Shown piece after piece: positions 1 to 12,111 of a stretch of 64,000 nucleotides of DNA. The position numbers were made by a program, and so were the translations under genes. The notes below the pieces were generated by a model. It did not search any database. It saw only the letters and a program-made list of their open reading frames with translations, and was not told the DNA's origin. The stretch comes from Epichloe hybrida. Its lineage: Eukaryota > Ascomycota > Sordariomycetes > Hypocreales > Clavicipitaceae. The stretch spans positions 682,001 through 746,000 of the forward strand of contig JAFEKR010000031.1 in assembly GCA_019022495.1 (NCBI GenBank). The letters run 5' to 3'. Numbering within the stretch: the stretch's first letter is position 1; the number at the start of each line of letters is the position of its first letter.

Positions 1-661
1 GGCGTGCAGCTTCCCTCGCTGTCTCATTTTGCTGTACATCAATTGCTTTCGTGGTTGCTATTGTTCTGCAGTTTTCAATTCAGGGTCCAGTTCTGTGTCG
101 CGCACCCGCTTTTGCTTGATTGGCCCCGCGATCCCTCCTTTCACAACCACAATCGATTGAGAATCTCGTCCGCCACTTTTCAACACACGACATCTGTCTC
201 CCGTCTCCCGTCATCCGTCATCGCAACCTTCGCGCCTGCCAATTCCTATCAAGTGCACGGCGGTGCTCTCTACACCCGAGGTCAGTAAACCTGTTACTTG
301 CTCTTACGTCTTGCTGCGTCGTGGTCTGGTCTTGCCTCACTCGACAGATCGTCGAGACGCTGCGGTGCACCACCACGACGCCCGAAAAATCCCTCCATAC
401 GACATCAATGCCTTCCTCATCTGGTGCAACACCATGGCTGCCCCATCTCTTGCTTTACGCGGGACGATCCAAGTCAGCCACATGACGATAATCATAATCA
501 GTCCCCATCAACCCCATCACAACGTTTACCACTACCCGCCTCATTTACTTACACGCATTCAGCTCTTTACTTGGACAGAACCGTTGCCGATAACGAGGAT
601 CCACGCAAGACCCGATGTCGTAAACCGGACCGCCGAGTTACTTTTTTCCGATCAAGTCGAC
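1..661 (+). promoter_or_regulatory. 5' leader and proximal promoter of HMG-CoA reductase gene, with a probable 5'UTR intron
   Basis: No separate gene is supported here. A consensus donor (GTCAGT at 281) and an acceptor ending in CGACAG at 347 suggest a 67-nt leader intron. The reading frame of the reductase stays open upstream to about 263, so an N-terminally extended product cannot be excluded from sequence alone. The ATG at 662 is preferred because the residues after it look like a normal reductase N-terminus, whereas the upstream stretch is low-complexity and crosses the likely intron. Confidence 0.5.
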
Positions 662-3600
662 ATGATATCTTCTTCATTCCTACCGAACCGCTTTCGCGGT
701 GAACCTGACCGCTCCCAAACCTCAGCCGCTCCATCGCGCATCGGCAAAAAGCTCTCGCCTCTGCTGCAGTTCCTAGCTAAAGTGGCTTGCTCGCACCCAA
801 TCCACACCGTCGTTACCATCGCCGTTCTAGCCAGCACGTCATATGTTGGCCTGATCCAGGACAGCCTGTTCGAAGGCCCTGCGAGGCTCGGCAAGGCTGA
901 CTGGTCATCTCTGGTGGATGGTAGCAGAGATCTTATTGCCAGTGCTGATACCAAATGGCAGTGGTCAAAAGTCGAGCAAGATTCTGCCTCTGTCAAGAAC
1001 AGCACTCACCTGGCTCTTCTGACATTCGTCTTCCCCGACACTCTCTCGTCTGAATCAGCCAGCTCTGCTCCTCGATCCCACGTCGTCCCGACTCCCCAGA
1101 ACCTCTCGATCACCCCAATCCCTGCCACTGAGAACTCGTTCACGACCTACACTCAGGATAGCATTCTTGCCTATTCCATTCCTTACACCCAGGCACCGGA
1201 GTTCATTTCAGCGGCCCAGGAAATTCCCGATGAGGATGCTGAAGAGATCACAACTCAACATGGGCGAGAGAAGAAGAAGTGGATTATGAAGGCTGCCAAG
1301 GTCAACTCTCGAAGTTCCATCACGCACTGGCTCAGCAACGCGTGGGTGGGATTCATCGACCTTCTCAAAAACGCCGAAACCCTCGACATCGTCATCATGG
1401 TGCTTGGTTATCTCTCCATGCATCTGACCTTTGTGTCTCTCTTCCTCTCCATGAGACGAATGGGCTCCAACTTCTGGCTAGGCACGAGCACCCTTTTTTC
1501 GTCTGTCTTTGCCTTTCTTTTCGGTCTAGCCGTGACCACTAAGCTCGGCGTACCGATCAGTGTTATTCTCTTGTCCGAGGGCCTGCCGTTCCTTGTTGTA
1601 ACAATTGGTTTTGAGAAGAACATTGTCCTCACCAGAGCTGTCCTCAGCCATGCCGTTGAGCATCGTCGAACGCAAGGAGGCCGTGAGGTCCAGCCCGGCA
1701 ACAAGTCCGGTGGGGACAAATCACAAAACATCATTTCCTACGCCATTCAAGCTGCCATCAAGGACAAGGGTTATGAAATTCTGCGTGACTATGCCATCGA
1801 AATCTTGATTCTATCGTTGGGCGCAGCCTCGGGTGTTCAGGGAGGTCTCCAGCAGTTCTGCTTCTTGGCTGCGTGGATCTTGTTCTTTGACTGTATTCTC
1901 TTGTTTACCTTCTACACTGCAATCCTCAGTATCAAACTCGAAATCAACCGCATCAAGCGACACTACGAGATGCGCATGGCCCTCGAAGCAGATGGTGTTA
2001 GTCGGCGCGTAGCCGAGAAGGTGGCCAAGAGCAACGATGACTGGACCCAGTCCAGTGGATCTGAATCCAAGAACACAACCTTGTTTGGTCGCATGCGGAG
2101 TAGCAGCGTTCCAAAGTTCAAGGTGCTTATGATTTCTGGGTTCGTTCTCATCAACGTAATCAACATTTGCACGATCCCTTTCCGCAGCGCAAGCTCTCTA
2201 TCAACCCTTCGATCGTGGGCTGGTGGTCTGGGCGGTGTTGTGTCTGCTCCTCCGGTTGACCCTGTCAAGGTTGCTGGCAAGGGTCTTGACGCCATTCTGA
2301 CCGCCGCCAAAGCAAGTGGGAAGGCAACCCTGGTCACTGTCCTTACACCCATCAAATACGAACTAGAGTACCCCTCTGTTCACTACGCGCTGTCATCCTC
2401 GTTGAGAGACGGCGCAGCCGGTGCCGTAAGTTCTGCCGTTCAGTTTGACAATTATGGGGTTGGTGGCCGAATGGTTGGGAGCCTCTTGAAGAGCCTCGAG
2501 GACCCCGTACTTTCAAAATGGATAGTCATCGCCCTGGCCCTAAGTGTTGGCCTCAATGGATACCTCTTCAATGTCGCTAGATGGAGCATCAAAGACCCTA
2601 ACGTTCCGGACCACGGAATTGACCGCAAGGAGCTGGCCCGGGCTCAACGCTTCAACGAGACAGAATCCGCTACCCTACCCCTCGGCGAATATGTTCCCCC
2701 AACACCCAGTTGTACCGAGCCTGCTACGCCTGCATTGACTGATGACGAAGGTGATGGTCTGTCCATGTCAAAGCTCAGGTCCTCGCAATCTCGGTCTCAG
2801 TTTGAGCATCGATCAATTGAGGAACTGGAGAAGTTGATCGTGGAGAAGCGAACCCATGAGCTCAATGACGAGGAAGTTGTAACCATGTCTATGCGTGGAA
2901 AGGTTCCCGGTTATGCACTCGAAAAGGCTCTGAAGGACTTTACTCGGGCCGTCAAGATCCGTCGTACTATCATTTCTCGCACCAAAGCCACTTCCGAAAT
3001 CACCAATGGACTTGACCGATCCAAGCTTCCCTTCGAAAACTACAACTGGGAAAGGGTGTTTGGTGCCTGCTGCGAGAACGTCATCGGCTACCTGCCCCTT
3101 CCCGTTGGCGTCGCCGGCCCGCTCGTTATTGATGGGCAGAGCTATTTCATTCCTATGGCCACGACGGAAGGTGTCTTGGTTGCCAGCACTAGTCGTGGCT
3201 GCAAAGCGATCAACTCTGGTGGCGGTGCCATTACTGTCTTAACAAGCGATGGTATGACCCGTGGACCTTGCGTTAGTTTTGAGACTTTGGAGCGTGCCGG
3301 TGCCGCCAAGCTCTGGCTGGATTCTGAGGCAGGCCAGAACACCATGAAGAAGGCTTTCAACTCGACCAGTCGGTTCGCTCGTCTACAGCACATGAAGACT
3401 GCTTTGGCCGGCACCAACTTGTATATTCGATTCAAGACCACCACCGGAGACGCCATGGGCATGAACATGATTTCAAAGGGTGTTGAGCATGCGCTCAACG
3501 TCATGGCCACCGACGGTGGCTTTGATGACATGAACATCATCACCGTCTCTGGCAACTTCTGTATTGACAAGAAACCCGCCGCTATGAACTGGATCGACGG

Positions 3601-4301
3601 TCGCGGCAAGGGCATTGTTGCTGAGGCCATCATTCCTGCCGACGTGGTCAAATCCGTGTTGAAGAGTGATGTTGATGCTTTGGTAGAGCTCAATATTGCT
3701 AAGAACCTGATCGGGTCTGCCATGGCCGGTTCGATCGGTGGCTTCAACGCCCACGCTGCCAACATCGTAGCGGCCATATTCCTCGCCACCGGCCAAGATC
3801 CCGCACAGGTAGTAGAGAGCTGCAACTGCATCACCACCATGAAGAAGTGAGTGCCAGCCTTGTTTCTCCCGTTCTTTGAAAGCATGATTCATTTGTACTA
3901 ACGACGATCTTTGCTCTAGCCTTCACGGATCGCTCCAGATTGCCGTTTCCATGCCGTCTCTCGAGGTCGGCACCCTCGGCGGCGGCACCATCTTGGAGCC
4001 TCAGAGCGCTATGCTGGACATGCTCGGTGTGCGAGGATCACATCCAACCAATCCAGGAGACAATGCCCGACGACTTGCACGCATCATTGGTGCTTCCGTC
4101 TTGGCTGGTGAGCTGTCTCTTTGCAGTGCTCTCCAGGCCGGCCACCTAGTCAAAGCGCATATGCAGCACAACCGAAGCGCCGCCCCATCAAGAAGCACTA
4201 CACCCGCTCCTCCTCCCATGACGCCCGTCTCACTGGCCATGACCATTGCTCAAGACAAGTCGAGCAAAAGCGCTGCGGCCCAACAGCGGTCAAAGCGGTA
4301 A
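662..4301 (+). CDS. HMG1: 3-hydroxy-3-methylglutaryl-CoA reductase
   Basis: This enzyme reduces HMG-CoA to mevalonate with NADPH, the committed step of sterol and isoprenoid synthesis, in the ER membrane. Exons are 662-3846 and 3920-4301, with a 73-nt GTGAGT...CTAG intron splitting an Asn codon; the product is 1188 aa. A hydrophobic sterol-sensing region runs from about residue 233 to 430 and begins near [21 protein letters not shown] long charged linker follows, then the catalytic domain with [17 protein letters not shown] (about residue 804), the NADPH-binding DAMGMNMIS (about 929) and GTLGGGT (about 1082). The C-terminal catalytic His lies in [12 protein letters not shown]. Length is normal for a filamentous-fungal reductase. 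The gene converges with the nicotinamidase gene downstream. All key motifs are intact. Confidence 0.97.
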
Positions 4302-4572
4302 ACAAAAGTATCAAGATGCCACGCAAGGCAAGGAAGGGGTGGGAATAAAGATGATAGAAGAGAGGGTGTTGGAGTTTAGATTTCGCATTCCGGGAGTTCA
4401 TTATTGACTACGCGCAGGGCCTGACATACAATAGCACCTACCTATATAGACGATATACTGCTATATATAAGGCCTGAGGGTGGGTTTCCAGAGATCTTAG
4501 ACCTCCACGGTCATTATAATCGTTACTTTGTTTCACTGCTACAATTCTGTCCAGCTTCGATATCTCCTGTAC

Positions 4573-4833
<261 letters not shown>

Positions 4834-4849
4834 CATCTGTAACTGTCCC

Positions 4850-5592
4850 TCACACCAGCGCCTTGACTCGTGCAATCTCTTGTCCATCCATGGAAATCAT
4901 TTTGACACCCTTGTTCATAATCTCTCGTCTGCATTCATCCCACTGCTCCGGCATGACAGGCTTTGTAGCCTCCTCGACAATGTACGACCTAAAACCTTGC
5001 TCGATGGCATGCTCCGCCGTAGCTTTGACACAGAAATCAGCCGCCAGCCCTACCACAAACACATCCGTCACGCCGTCTCTCTTCAATCTCTCGGTCAAGC
5101 CACTATCACTTCCGTGGAAGGGATCATAAAACGCAGAGTACATCTCCACGCCCGCGTCCACCCCCTTGTCAATCACGTGGTCTATTCTCCGAGCATCCAG
5201 TTCGGGAACCAGCTCTGCGCCCTTTGTATCCCGCACGCAGTGGACGGGCCACAGGGTCGCCGGGAAGGATTTCGAAGAATCAGAAGGGTGGACGATGCGG
5301 GTCGTGGACGTGAACGGCTTGCAGCCGGGGTGGTTGGCGGCGAAGGAGACGTGGTCGCGGGGATGCCAGTCTCTCGTGGCGATTTTGAGAGCGAACGGGA
5401 GGGTGAGGAGCGTGTTGATGGGGGAGGCGATGGTGCGGCCTTGGGGGACGGCGAGGGAGCCATTCTGGTTTTTTTTTTTTTGTTAGGGAGCGAAATGGGG
5501 GGGATGGGGGGGGGGGGTGTTTGTCGTACGGGCGGGCAGAAGTCTTCTTGGAAGTCGACTATTATGAGGGCGGGCTTGAAGGGAGTTGCCAT
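4850..5592 (-). CDS. PNC1: nicotinamidase (pyrazinamidase), isochorismatase-like fold
   Basis: It hydrolyses nicotinamide to nicotinate in the NAD+ salvage pathway and clears the sirtuin inhibitor nicotinamide. Exons are 5592-5530 and 5464-4850, joined across a 65-nt intron (GTACGA...CCAG). The product is 225 aa, close to yeast Pnc1. The N-terminus [20 protein letters not shown] carries the catalytic Asp of VDFQEDF. Spliced, it continues as [15 protein letters not shown], which is the family pattern. RDWHPRDH supplies metal-binding residues, and [15 protein letters not shown] carries the nucleophilic Cys. The intron contains a T-run and a G-run, likely sites of sequencing slippage. The stop lies beside the CTGT microsatellite. 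Confidence 0.95.
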
Positions 5593-6425
5593 TTTTGGGG
5601 GTGGAGGGGAGGGAGGAGAGGTTGATGGGATGGGGATTAGGTGCGGGGTGAGAGAATTGATGAGGGTTTTTGCTGTCGTCGTGTAGGTAGGTCTGCGGCG
5701 GAAGGCGGGAATATGACCTTTTTGACGATTGGTTCTTGCTGTCATGGAACGTATGGCTCTGTGAGATTCGAATTGCGCTGCTTCTACAAGTTGATTCTTC
5801 TTCTTCTTTTAAATGCAAGTCCTTGTTTTGTTGTATTTTCGGTATTTTCATCATTTCACAGAGTGATCACTGCCCTGCGGAGGCAATCGTCTGGGCCTAC
5901 CTCCCTGTGCTGCTGCCTCGTGTCGAAGAGCCACATGAGTGAGAGGAGGAAGCCGAGGAAGCACCATGGAGTCGCCCGCAAAGAGGTCGCGGATGCGGAC
6001 GGGCACGTGAGGCCGAGTAGATGACAATAGGTCACGTCCGGAAAGGACCAGAGCCATCCATCTCCCATCCGTGCTCTGCCACGGTGGCAATTCCCTGGAG
6101 AATCCATCCGGCTGTGCTCACCCCCATTTCATTTCTATGGCAATGGATGCGTCGTGCACCGTGAGTTGCTTCCTCGCGTCACACGGCGGACATACACAGC
6201 TTGCAAAGTAAGGTCAAAGACAAAGAGAGGAAGCGACAACAATAAGAATGAGACCTCTAAGAAGGGTGAGTGAGATAGAATAGATATAACGGGAAAATTC
6301 GAAACAATTGCATCCGTCAAAGAATCTTAGATAATGACGATACGAACGATCGATGAGTGTCATCAAAGAATGGCAAAAAAAAGTGAACCCAGGATCACGT
6401 CTCAATCTCACAACTTATAGGAAAA
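5593..6425. other. intergenic region between nicotinamidase gene and tRNA-Lys
   Basis: This holds the upstream region of the nicotinamidase gene on its left side. Short open frames on both strands look like chance frames: no family motif, no matching splice sites, and mutual overlap. I see no gene, repeat or RNA in it. Confidence 0.5.
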
Positions 6426-6509
6426 GCCCGATGCGGGGGTCGAACCCGCAACCTTGAGATTTCGTGTACTCGTAAGAGTCTCACGCTCTACCGATTGAGC
6501 TAACCGGGC
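6426..6509 (-). tRNA. tRNA-Lys (anticodon CTT) with 12-nt intron
   Basis: Read on the minus strand, the acceptor halves GCCCGGT and ATCGGGC pair with one G-U. The D arm (GCTCAATCGGTAGAGC) and the T arm with GGTTCGA are standard. The anticodon stem TGAGA/TCTCA encloses CTCTTA, then a 12-nt intron (CGAGTACACGAA) one base 3' of the anticodon, then A. That is the canonical intron position for the tRNA-splicing endonuclease. No CCA is encoded, as expected in eukaryotes. Confidence 0.96.
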
Positions 6510-7085
6510 CCGGGGGATGGACTCCATCCACCGGATGCGATCTGGTTCGTTGAACGAGTGCACCCTTATCATGCTATATACAGTGCTGCAAACTTTCTTT
6601 GTTTCCTGCGGATGCACGTGAACTGGGTGGGCACGTGAGGTGACCGGTGTTCGGCGGGGTAGGTGAGCGAGGCGTGTCTTCATTCGATAGTGATTAAGTT
6701 CAAGTCCTGCATTGCTTAGCCTTCGGATAGTCAGCTAATAAGGAACATGTCTCTAGTCTAGGCATGAGATGTTGTGTTGGCTACGGTTAAGACTACAGTT
6801 CTTATCCAAGCATGAAGCAGCCTCCGGCCATCCACGCATAACGTTGAAATCTGCCATGCCAGGACAAACATGCAGCGACTGCAAAGAAAGAAACCTTCCA
6901 AAGATGGAAGAATCCAACATGACAGATGGAATTGCTCAAACCCCTTGCTTTTGTCACGCCCACTTGCGACGACGAATTGTCCTCTTGGGTTTTCTCACGC
7001 GCGCTCGTTTCGGTCTTATCGCAGCAGCTCTCAGGGTTTCATGTCATCGTTAGCCATCCAAACACCCCTCAGATTTGGTGGCACA
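6510..7085. other. intergenic region, no gene seen
   Basis: It lies between the tRNA-Lys gene and the 3' end of the minus-strand hypothetical gene. Open frames on the plus strand overlap one another and carry no recognisable motif. Nothing else is supported. Confidence 0.4.
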
Positions 7086-7935
7086 TCAACCGTACCGATG
7101 ATATAGCTCCAAGCTACTTGATCCATCGCCCAGTCCACTCAATCCAACATCTTCCAGCTGGCGGTGCAAGGCTGCGTGGCGAGCCGATACAGACAAGCGT
7201 ATGCATCCATCATTCAGCAGCGATCGATTAGAGGAAAACGTCGACGAAACGGCCGATGGTGCGGTTGACCGGGAGGACCACGAGTCCAGAGACAAGGCCT
7301 CATGGATATTAGGATCCGTGCCGTCATCGGCGGCACTGGCTGAGACGTCAGGCAGTTCACAAAACTCTTCACAGTTAATCTGCAACCAGTCGGAGCTTGA
7401 CGGCGCTGTGTTGGCAGCCGTCGGGGCAGCCGTCGGGGCAGCCGTCGGGGTCGCCGCGATTGGCGAACATTCTCGCTTGTCAAGTTGCACCGCCGGCCAG
7501 GTTGTGCAAAAGCGCTGGGACGAGGATGGCTCCTTAGTGGCGCCGACTAAGCATTTCTCCATATCATTCTCATCATTCAGATATGACTGAAGCGAGAAGG
7601 ATACCCCAAGTGGTGATGACGCAAGACTTGTTTGGATTGAAGGAAAGGAAAAGGATGTTTGTACCCATGGCTCAAAATCTCCGATTTCATCAGCAACCAG
7701 TGTTTCTTGAGGCACAAGCGGTAATAAAGGAGGCTTTGCAGAAGTTGGAGCATATGCAGTCTGGTAATCTTTTTCAGGATACCTGCCAGAGCTATTGAAC
7801 CACGGCTATGGTTAACATCTCATGAGTGTTTGGCGCGCGTGTCACAAAACAAGCAACGACGAACCTCTTGTCATGATCTCGTTTCACTGGCCAGTTTTCA
7901 CTCTTGTCTCCAGGTGACATTTTCGGCAATTTCAT
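7086..7935 (-). CDS. hypothetical Ser/Ala-rich protein, two exons
   Basis: I do not recognise this protein. Exons 7935-7865 and 7782-7086 join across an 82-nt intron (donor GTTCGT, acceptor GGCAG), giving 255 aa in one continuous frame. The junction reads ...RDHDKR|YPEKDYQTAYAP. The start is the ATG at 7935 (MKLPKMSPGDKSEN); a second in-frame ATG lies five codons later. The protein is acidic and serine-rich with no membrane segment or signal peptide. A small tandem repeat (APTAAPTAAPTAA) comes from a GGGGCAGCCGTC-type 12-bp DNA repeat near 7425-7450. The donor is less canonical than most here, so exon 1 is less certain than exon 2. A C-terminal extension by a further exon is possible. Confidence 0.5.
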
Positions 7936-9946
7936 ATGTCCAAAACCTTGAGCCCAAAAAAGGCGAGTGCGTACAGTAAGGGGAACTCTGAGACGAATAT
8001 CAAGAAGTCTCGAACTGGTGTGATGTGAAAGGCAATAAGGAGAAGATATAAAGGTGCCAACTATGCTGGTCAGGCAAACAACTTGTTGTTAAGCGCGCCT
8101 CAAGCTGCTTAAATTAGGTAGCCAGGGCATTTAGAACTCTTGGGTGGTTTTTGCAACGTTCTCGGTGTTGCTTTTAAACCCTGTCGTATCGCATCCCAGG
8201 CCCACGGGATCCCACTTCTCCGGAAATAATGGGAGACTCTGAGGAGGCAACGGGAAAGGGTTGGTGTATCGCGCCTGCGCGATATGCGAAGTAACCACAT
8301 CACCGGGTCCTCAAGTGCGAGGAAGTCACTCCTCACTTGTCATATCCTTTCATCTCCAACCAGATGATGTGTCCAGCACTCCTTAACCGACCCCAGGGAG
8401 GTGAAATCCATCAGCCGCACCAGGAGCGGGAAGAAGTGACAAGAGTCATCTGAACCAACCACACGTCTTGCCCCTGGGAGGTCGATGTAATAAGAAAGGC
8501 GTCCACTGCCTTGTGAGCCCGCCGGTCAAGCATGGACGCCTTTCCATTGTGCCGGGTCAGTGAGCTAAGCCCTAAGCGAAAGGCAGGGCAGGGCAGGGCA
8601 GGGCACAAGAGACTGGTCAAAATGCTGCAGGACCGTCGTCTGCAAACCGGGGATGGTCATCACCTTGCTGGGTCGGTTGCAGACGCCATATTACGGCGCG
8701 AGGTCTCTCGAATCCTTGTACTGCCGGGGATACCAGAACATCTTTGGCGTATCCGCAAAGCCTTGTTGTCTCGCGGCTGCAGGACCGACATGCGCCTCCT
8801 TTGTTTTCTCCTTTAAAAAAATTGCCGAGAGGTGTGCGGATGGACAACTACACGTTCAGAATCACACACCCCGATCCTTACATATTTCTAGTGTCCCAGG
8901 TGGTCGGGACACACGCCGTTGGCTGTTGGCTCTGATCCCCTCTCGACGAACATGGCGAGCACGTAAGGTTTGCGAGCTCCCAAATCCCCGGGTCGATGGT
9001 GTCAGTGTCAGGCTTGGGCTGTCCGTCCGGGGATCCGTCTTTGTCAACAGGCTCCATGCGAACTGCGCCCTTGCCCTCGGAGTTTGCATCTTTCCAAGAG
9101 TTCCAAGGTCACGCTGTTATCCACGCTCAACGACGAATGCCCTTGATTGATAGAGATCTCATTGCACCGATGTTACGGAGTAACACGATATAATCCTTGT
9201 TAGGTAAAAGTAAAAACACAGCCTCAAAATGGCACGAGATTTCGGCAACACAGCATGAGGGGAAGGATGGCTGTCGACATGTCGACTGAGATGGAGGTCA
9301 TCGACAGGTCATTACAGTTTCCTAACGAATGAAGAGTCTCTAGTTGACGATTGCCTGCAACGTTTCAGAATGTTTCACGACAGAAAAAGAAAACCGTGCC
9401 ATCGCTCCAAAGGCAGTAGAGTCATTAACGTTGCCGCATAGTGATCCACGTGGTTATCTTTGTCCGCTGGCTTCACCACATGACCATGAAGTAGTAAATG
9501 TCTACCATGATGAGTAGTCATAATGCTAATAAGATAAACAGGTTGAGGTTTCCGTCATGGTGAGAGCTGTCGTTACCAGAGGAGGTACAGTGGGTGTAGC
9601 GCAGCCGGGCCCCAAATTTCCACAATCGGCGGGGCCCGTAGCGGGTCGGCAGAGGACGTTTCAGCGTTCATCAGCAAATACAGTGGGTGTATTACCCGCT
9701 GGCTCGGCTCGACTCGACCACGGCCAACAAGGTTTGCGTACTCGGCCAGGGCGGAAACGACGTCATTCAAAAAAAGGGCCCGACGCAACAGCAAGCTATT
9801 ATGTACGGATTACGGATTACGGATTACATACTTAAAACAAGCTCTGCCCCCCCTCCCTATTGCTGACAAAATTCCGGCCTTGAGCTAATACCTCGTTTCG
9901 TTGTGTAACATCATTGCCCACGCGACAGCGCAATACACTGATAGCA
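7936..9946. other. 2-kb intergenic region
   Basis: No gene is supported. It contains a GGGCA tandem run (about 8582-8603), one copy of the recurrent 9-mer TACGGAGTA (9174-9182), and three overlapping head-to-tail copies of the sister motif TACGGATTA near 9803-9825, just upstream of the phosphate-carrier gene. Open frames at 8109-8336, 8532-8816 and 8653-9150 have no recognisable motif and conflict with each other. Confidence 0.45.
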
Positions 9947-10990
9947 ATGGCGTCCAAAGGCAATGAGTTGCCAAACTTGACCATCAGCGACTATGTGAAA
10001 TTCTTCGCAGCCGGCGCACTGGCTGCCACCTCAACGCACGCGGTAGGCTTCGCCTTCATCATCTCCTCTTGTCGCCGCGTGATACTTGGACTCGCCGGCG
10101 ACTTGATCCTCCGATACTGATTCTTCCTGTGCGTGTAGGCCGCAACGCCAATTGACGTCGTGAAGACGAGAGTTCAGGTCGATGATGCCATGAAGGGTCT
10201 CAACATGGTCAAGGCCACGCGAACAATCGTCGCAAATGAAGGCACATCGGCCTTGCTGACAGGTTTTGGCCCTACAGCCGTGGGCTACTTGGTTCAGGGC
10301 GGTGCCAAGTTTGCTGGCTACGAATATTTCAAGAAGCAATATATTTCTCTCGTCGGTGGTCCAGAAAAGGCCGTCAACAGTCGCATGGCTGTTTACCTTG
10401 GTGCTAGTGCGACGGCTGAGTTCTTCGCCGACATCCTGCTTTGTCCATTAGAGGCAACTCGAATTCGTCTGGTATCACAACGAGGATATGCCAAGGGTCT
10501 GACGTCTGGATTCATGCGAATGGCTCGAGAGGAAGGCTTTCGCGGCTTCTATTCAGGATTCGTGCCCCTTCTATTCAAGCAAGTGCCTTTCGCCGTAGGA
10601 CAGTTCTCGGTTCACGAAGCTGCCAACGAAATCATCTTTCGAGCAATGGGACCTGAACGAAAGGCCAAGCTCACCAGCTTGGAGTCCACCGGTGTTGAGC
10701 TGACATCTGGCTTGGCCGCTGGTGCAGCGGCAGCTGTGTTATCGCATCCCGCTGACACCTTGCTTTCCGCCATCAACAAGGGAGCCGGAGATGTTAGCCA
10801 GAGCGCCACAGGCAGAATGTTCCAGCTTGCCAAAGAATTTGGCCCCAAGCGTCTGGTTCTGACAGGTCTTGGTCCCCGTCTTGTCATGACATGCGCTTTG
10901 GTGTCTGGCCAATTCGTCATTTATGCCAAATGCAAAGAGTTGACTGGCGCTCCGCCGGGAATCGAAATTCACAAGGAGCAGGCACTGTAA
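9947..10990 (+). CDS. MIR1: mitochondrial phosphate carrier (SLC25 family)
   Basis: It imports phosphate with a proton across the inner mitochondrial membrane for ATP synthesis. Exons are 9947-10042 and 10139-10990 (96-nt intron, phase 0), giving 315 aa, the usual length. Three carrier repeats are visible, with signatures PIDVVKTRVQ (about residue 36), PLEATRIRL and PADTLLSAIN. The N-terminal SDYVKFFAAGALAATSTHA is typical of the phosphate carrier subgroup rather than of other SLC25 members. The third repeat has the relaxed PxD signature seen in this subgroup. There is no cleavable presequence, as usual for carriers. A second upstream ATG at 9914 is in frame, but the residues it would add have no carrier character. 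It could be the Pic2-type paralogue; sequence alone does not settle that. Confidence 0.93.
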
Positions 10991-12111
10991 AAAGTTGTCG
11001 CTCACGTGACTTTGGCTGTGGCACAAGTTACAACGGGATTCCCATATTGGTACGGAGTAGTTCAGCGTGTAATATTTACGTGCATTGCAGGAGTAACGGT
11101 GTTCTTGGATTCGAGTCAGATTCAAATGATCAACGTCCGGGAACGATCGAGGAAGGGGAATTAATGGAATGGAATGGAATGGAATGGAAATGCGTGCCCT
11201 CTAGGCTCTGGCAGGCGTTTTTCTGACGTGAGACTGGCCGCATGTCCAATGACTCAATGAGTAATATACCCAAGTTGGGAATAGGTGAAATGCGGTGCTG
11301 AAGGGGCTGTCTGTGAGGGAGCGTGCACACGTACGGACTATCAATCCGTCCCTGTCCCTTGACCTCCTGAAACAACGGGGTACATGTACTGTACCCGCCT
11401 TGTACTGTGGCTTTGATGTTGCGAGGCACATACGGATTAATTACGGAGTAAAAGGGACAATAAATGACAGCTAACAGCAGGCTCGGCGGCGCTGGGCTTG
11501 GTCCCTCCAATGTTCTTCTAGGTAATCCGTACAGTGGGGTGAACAGGGAGGCGGCAACCAGGGGCAAGGCGGCACCAGGCAGGCGGCACCAGGCAGGCGG
11601 CACCGGGCTGGGGAATTCCGTCTGGCGTCTGGTTCTCGATCCACCCGGCCACGGCGAGGCCACAACACCTCGCTCTACCAACCGTCTCGTCTCGTCTAGC
11701 CTCTCCTGTTCAACTGCTTTCCAACGATTCAACCTCCTCCGCCGTCCACGCTCTTTGTCATCAACCCGCCTGGGGGAACACACCTGTATTGAGGCTCACG
11801 GCGCTTCTCAGTTCGAATACTCCAAGTATGTCCCTCTCTGTGCCATCGTTCCGTCGACGCTTCAACCTTTGACTGCCCTAGCTAGTCTTCGTAACCAGTG
11901 GATAGATCACCAGTTGGCGGTCGTCGCGCAGCTCGTCACATGCGAGTTTCAGCTTTTGGCTAACTGGATTGTCACAGGCATTCATTACCTTCTATCAAAG
12001 ATACCCTGTCGATATCTCAGATGCGTTAGATTCGATTGACTTGCGATTTCTCTCCTCCTCCTTTTTCTGGCTTTCTCCACCATCACCATCTTGCCACCTC
12101 GACTCTTCAAC
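10991..12111 (+). promoter_or_regulatory. upstream region and spliced leader of the kexin gene
   Basis: The 1.1-kb region contains TACGGAGTA at 11051 and 11442, a TAATCCGTA near 11523, a run of GGAAT units (about 11164-11188) and three imperfect 14-bp repeats of AGGCGGCACCAGGC type (about 11566-11601). A probable 5'UTR intron runs from GTATGT at 11826 to CACAG at 11977, with a branch site GCTAAC about 20 nt before the acceptor. The long open frame here is interrupted by that intron and is not a gene. Confidence 0.55.

Noticed and set aside
3142..3885. 247-codon antisense frame in the HMG-CoA reductase gene
   Set aside because: It is the shadow of the catalytic domain and has no family character of its own.
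8653..9150. 165-codon plus-strand frame
   Set aside because: No motif, overlapping frames on both strands, no supporting splice structure.
11464..12039. 191-codon plus-strand frame before kexin
   Set aside because: It crosses a well-formed leader intron and low-complexity repeats; no motif.
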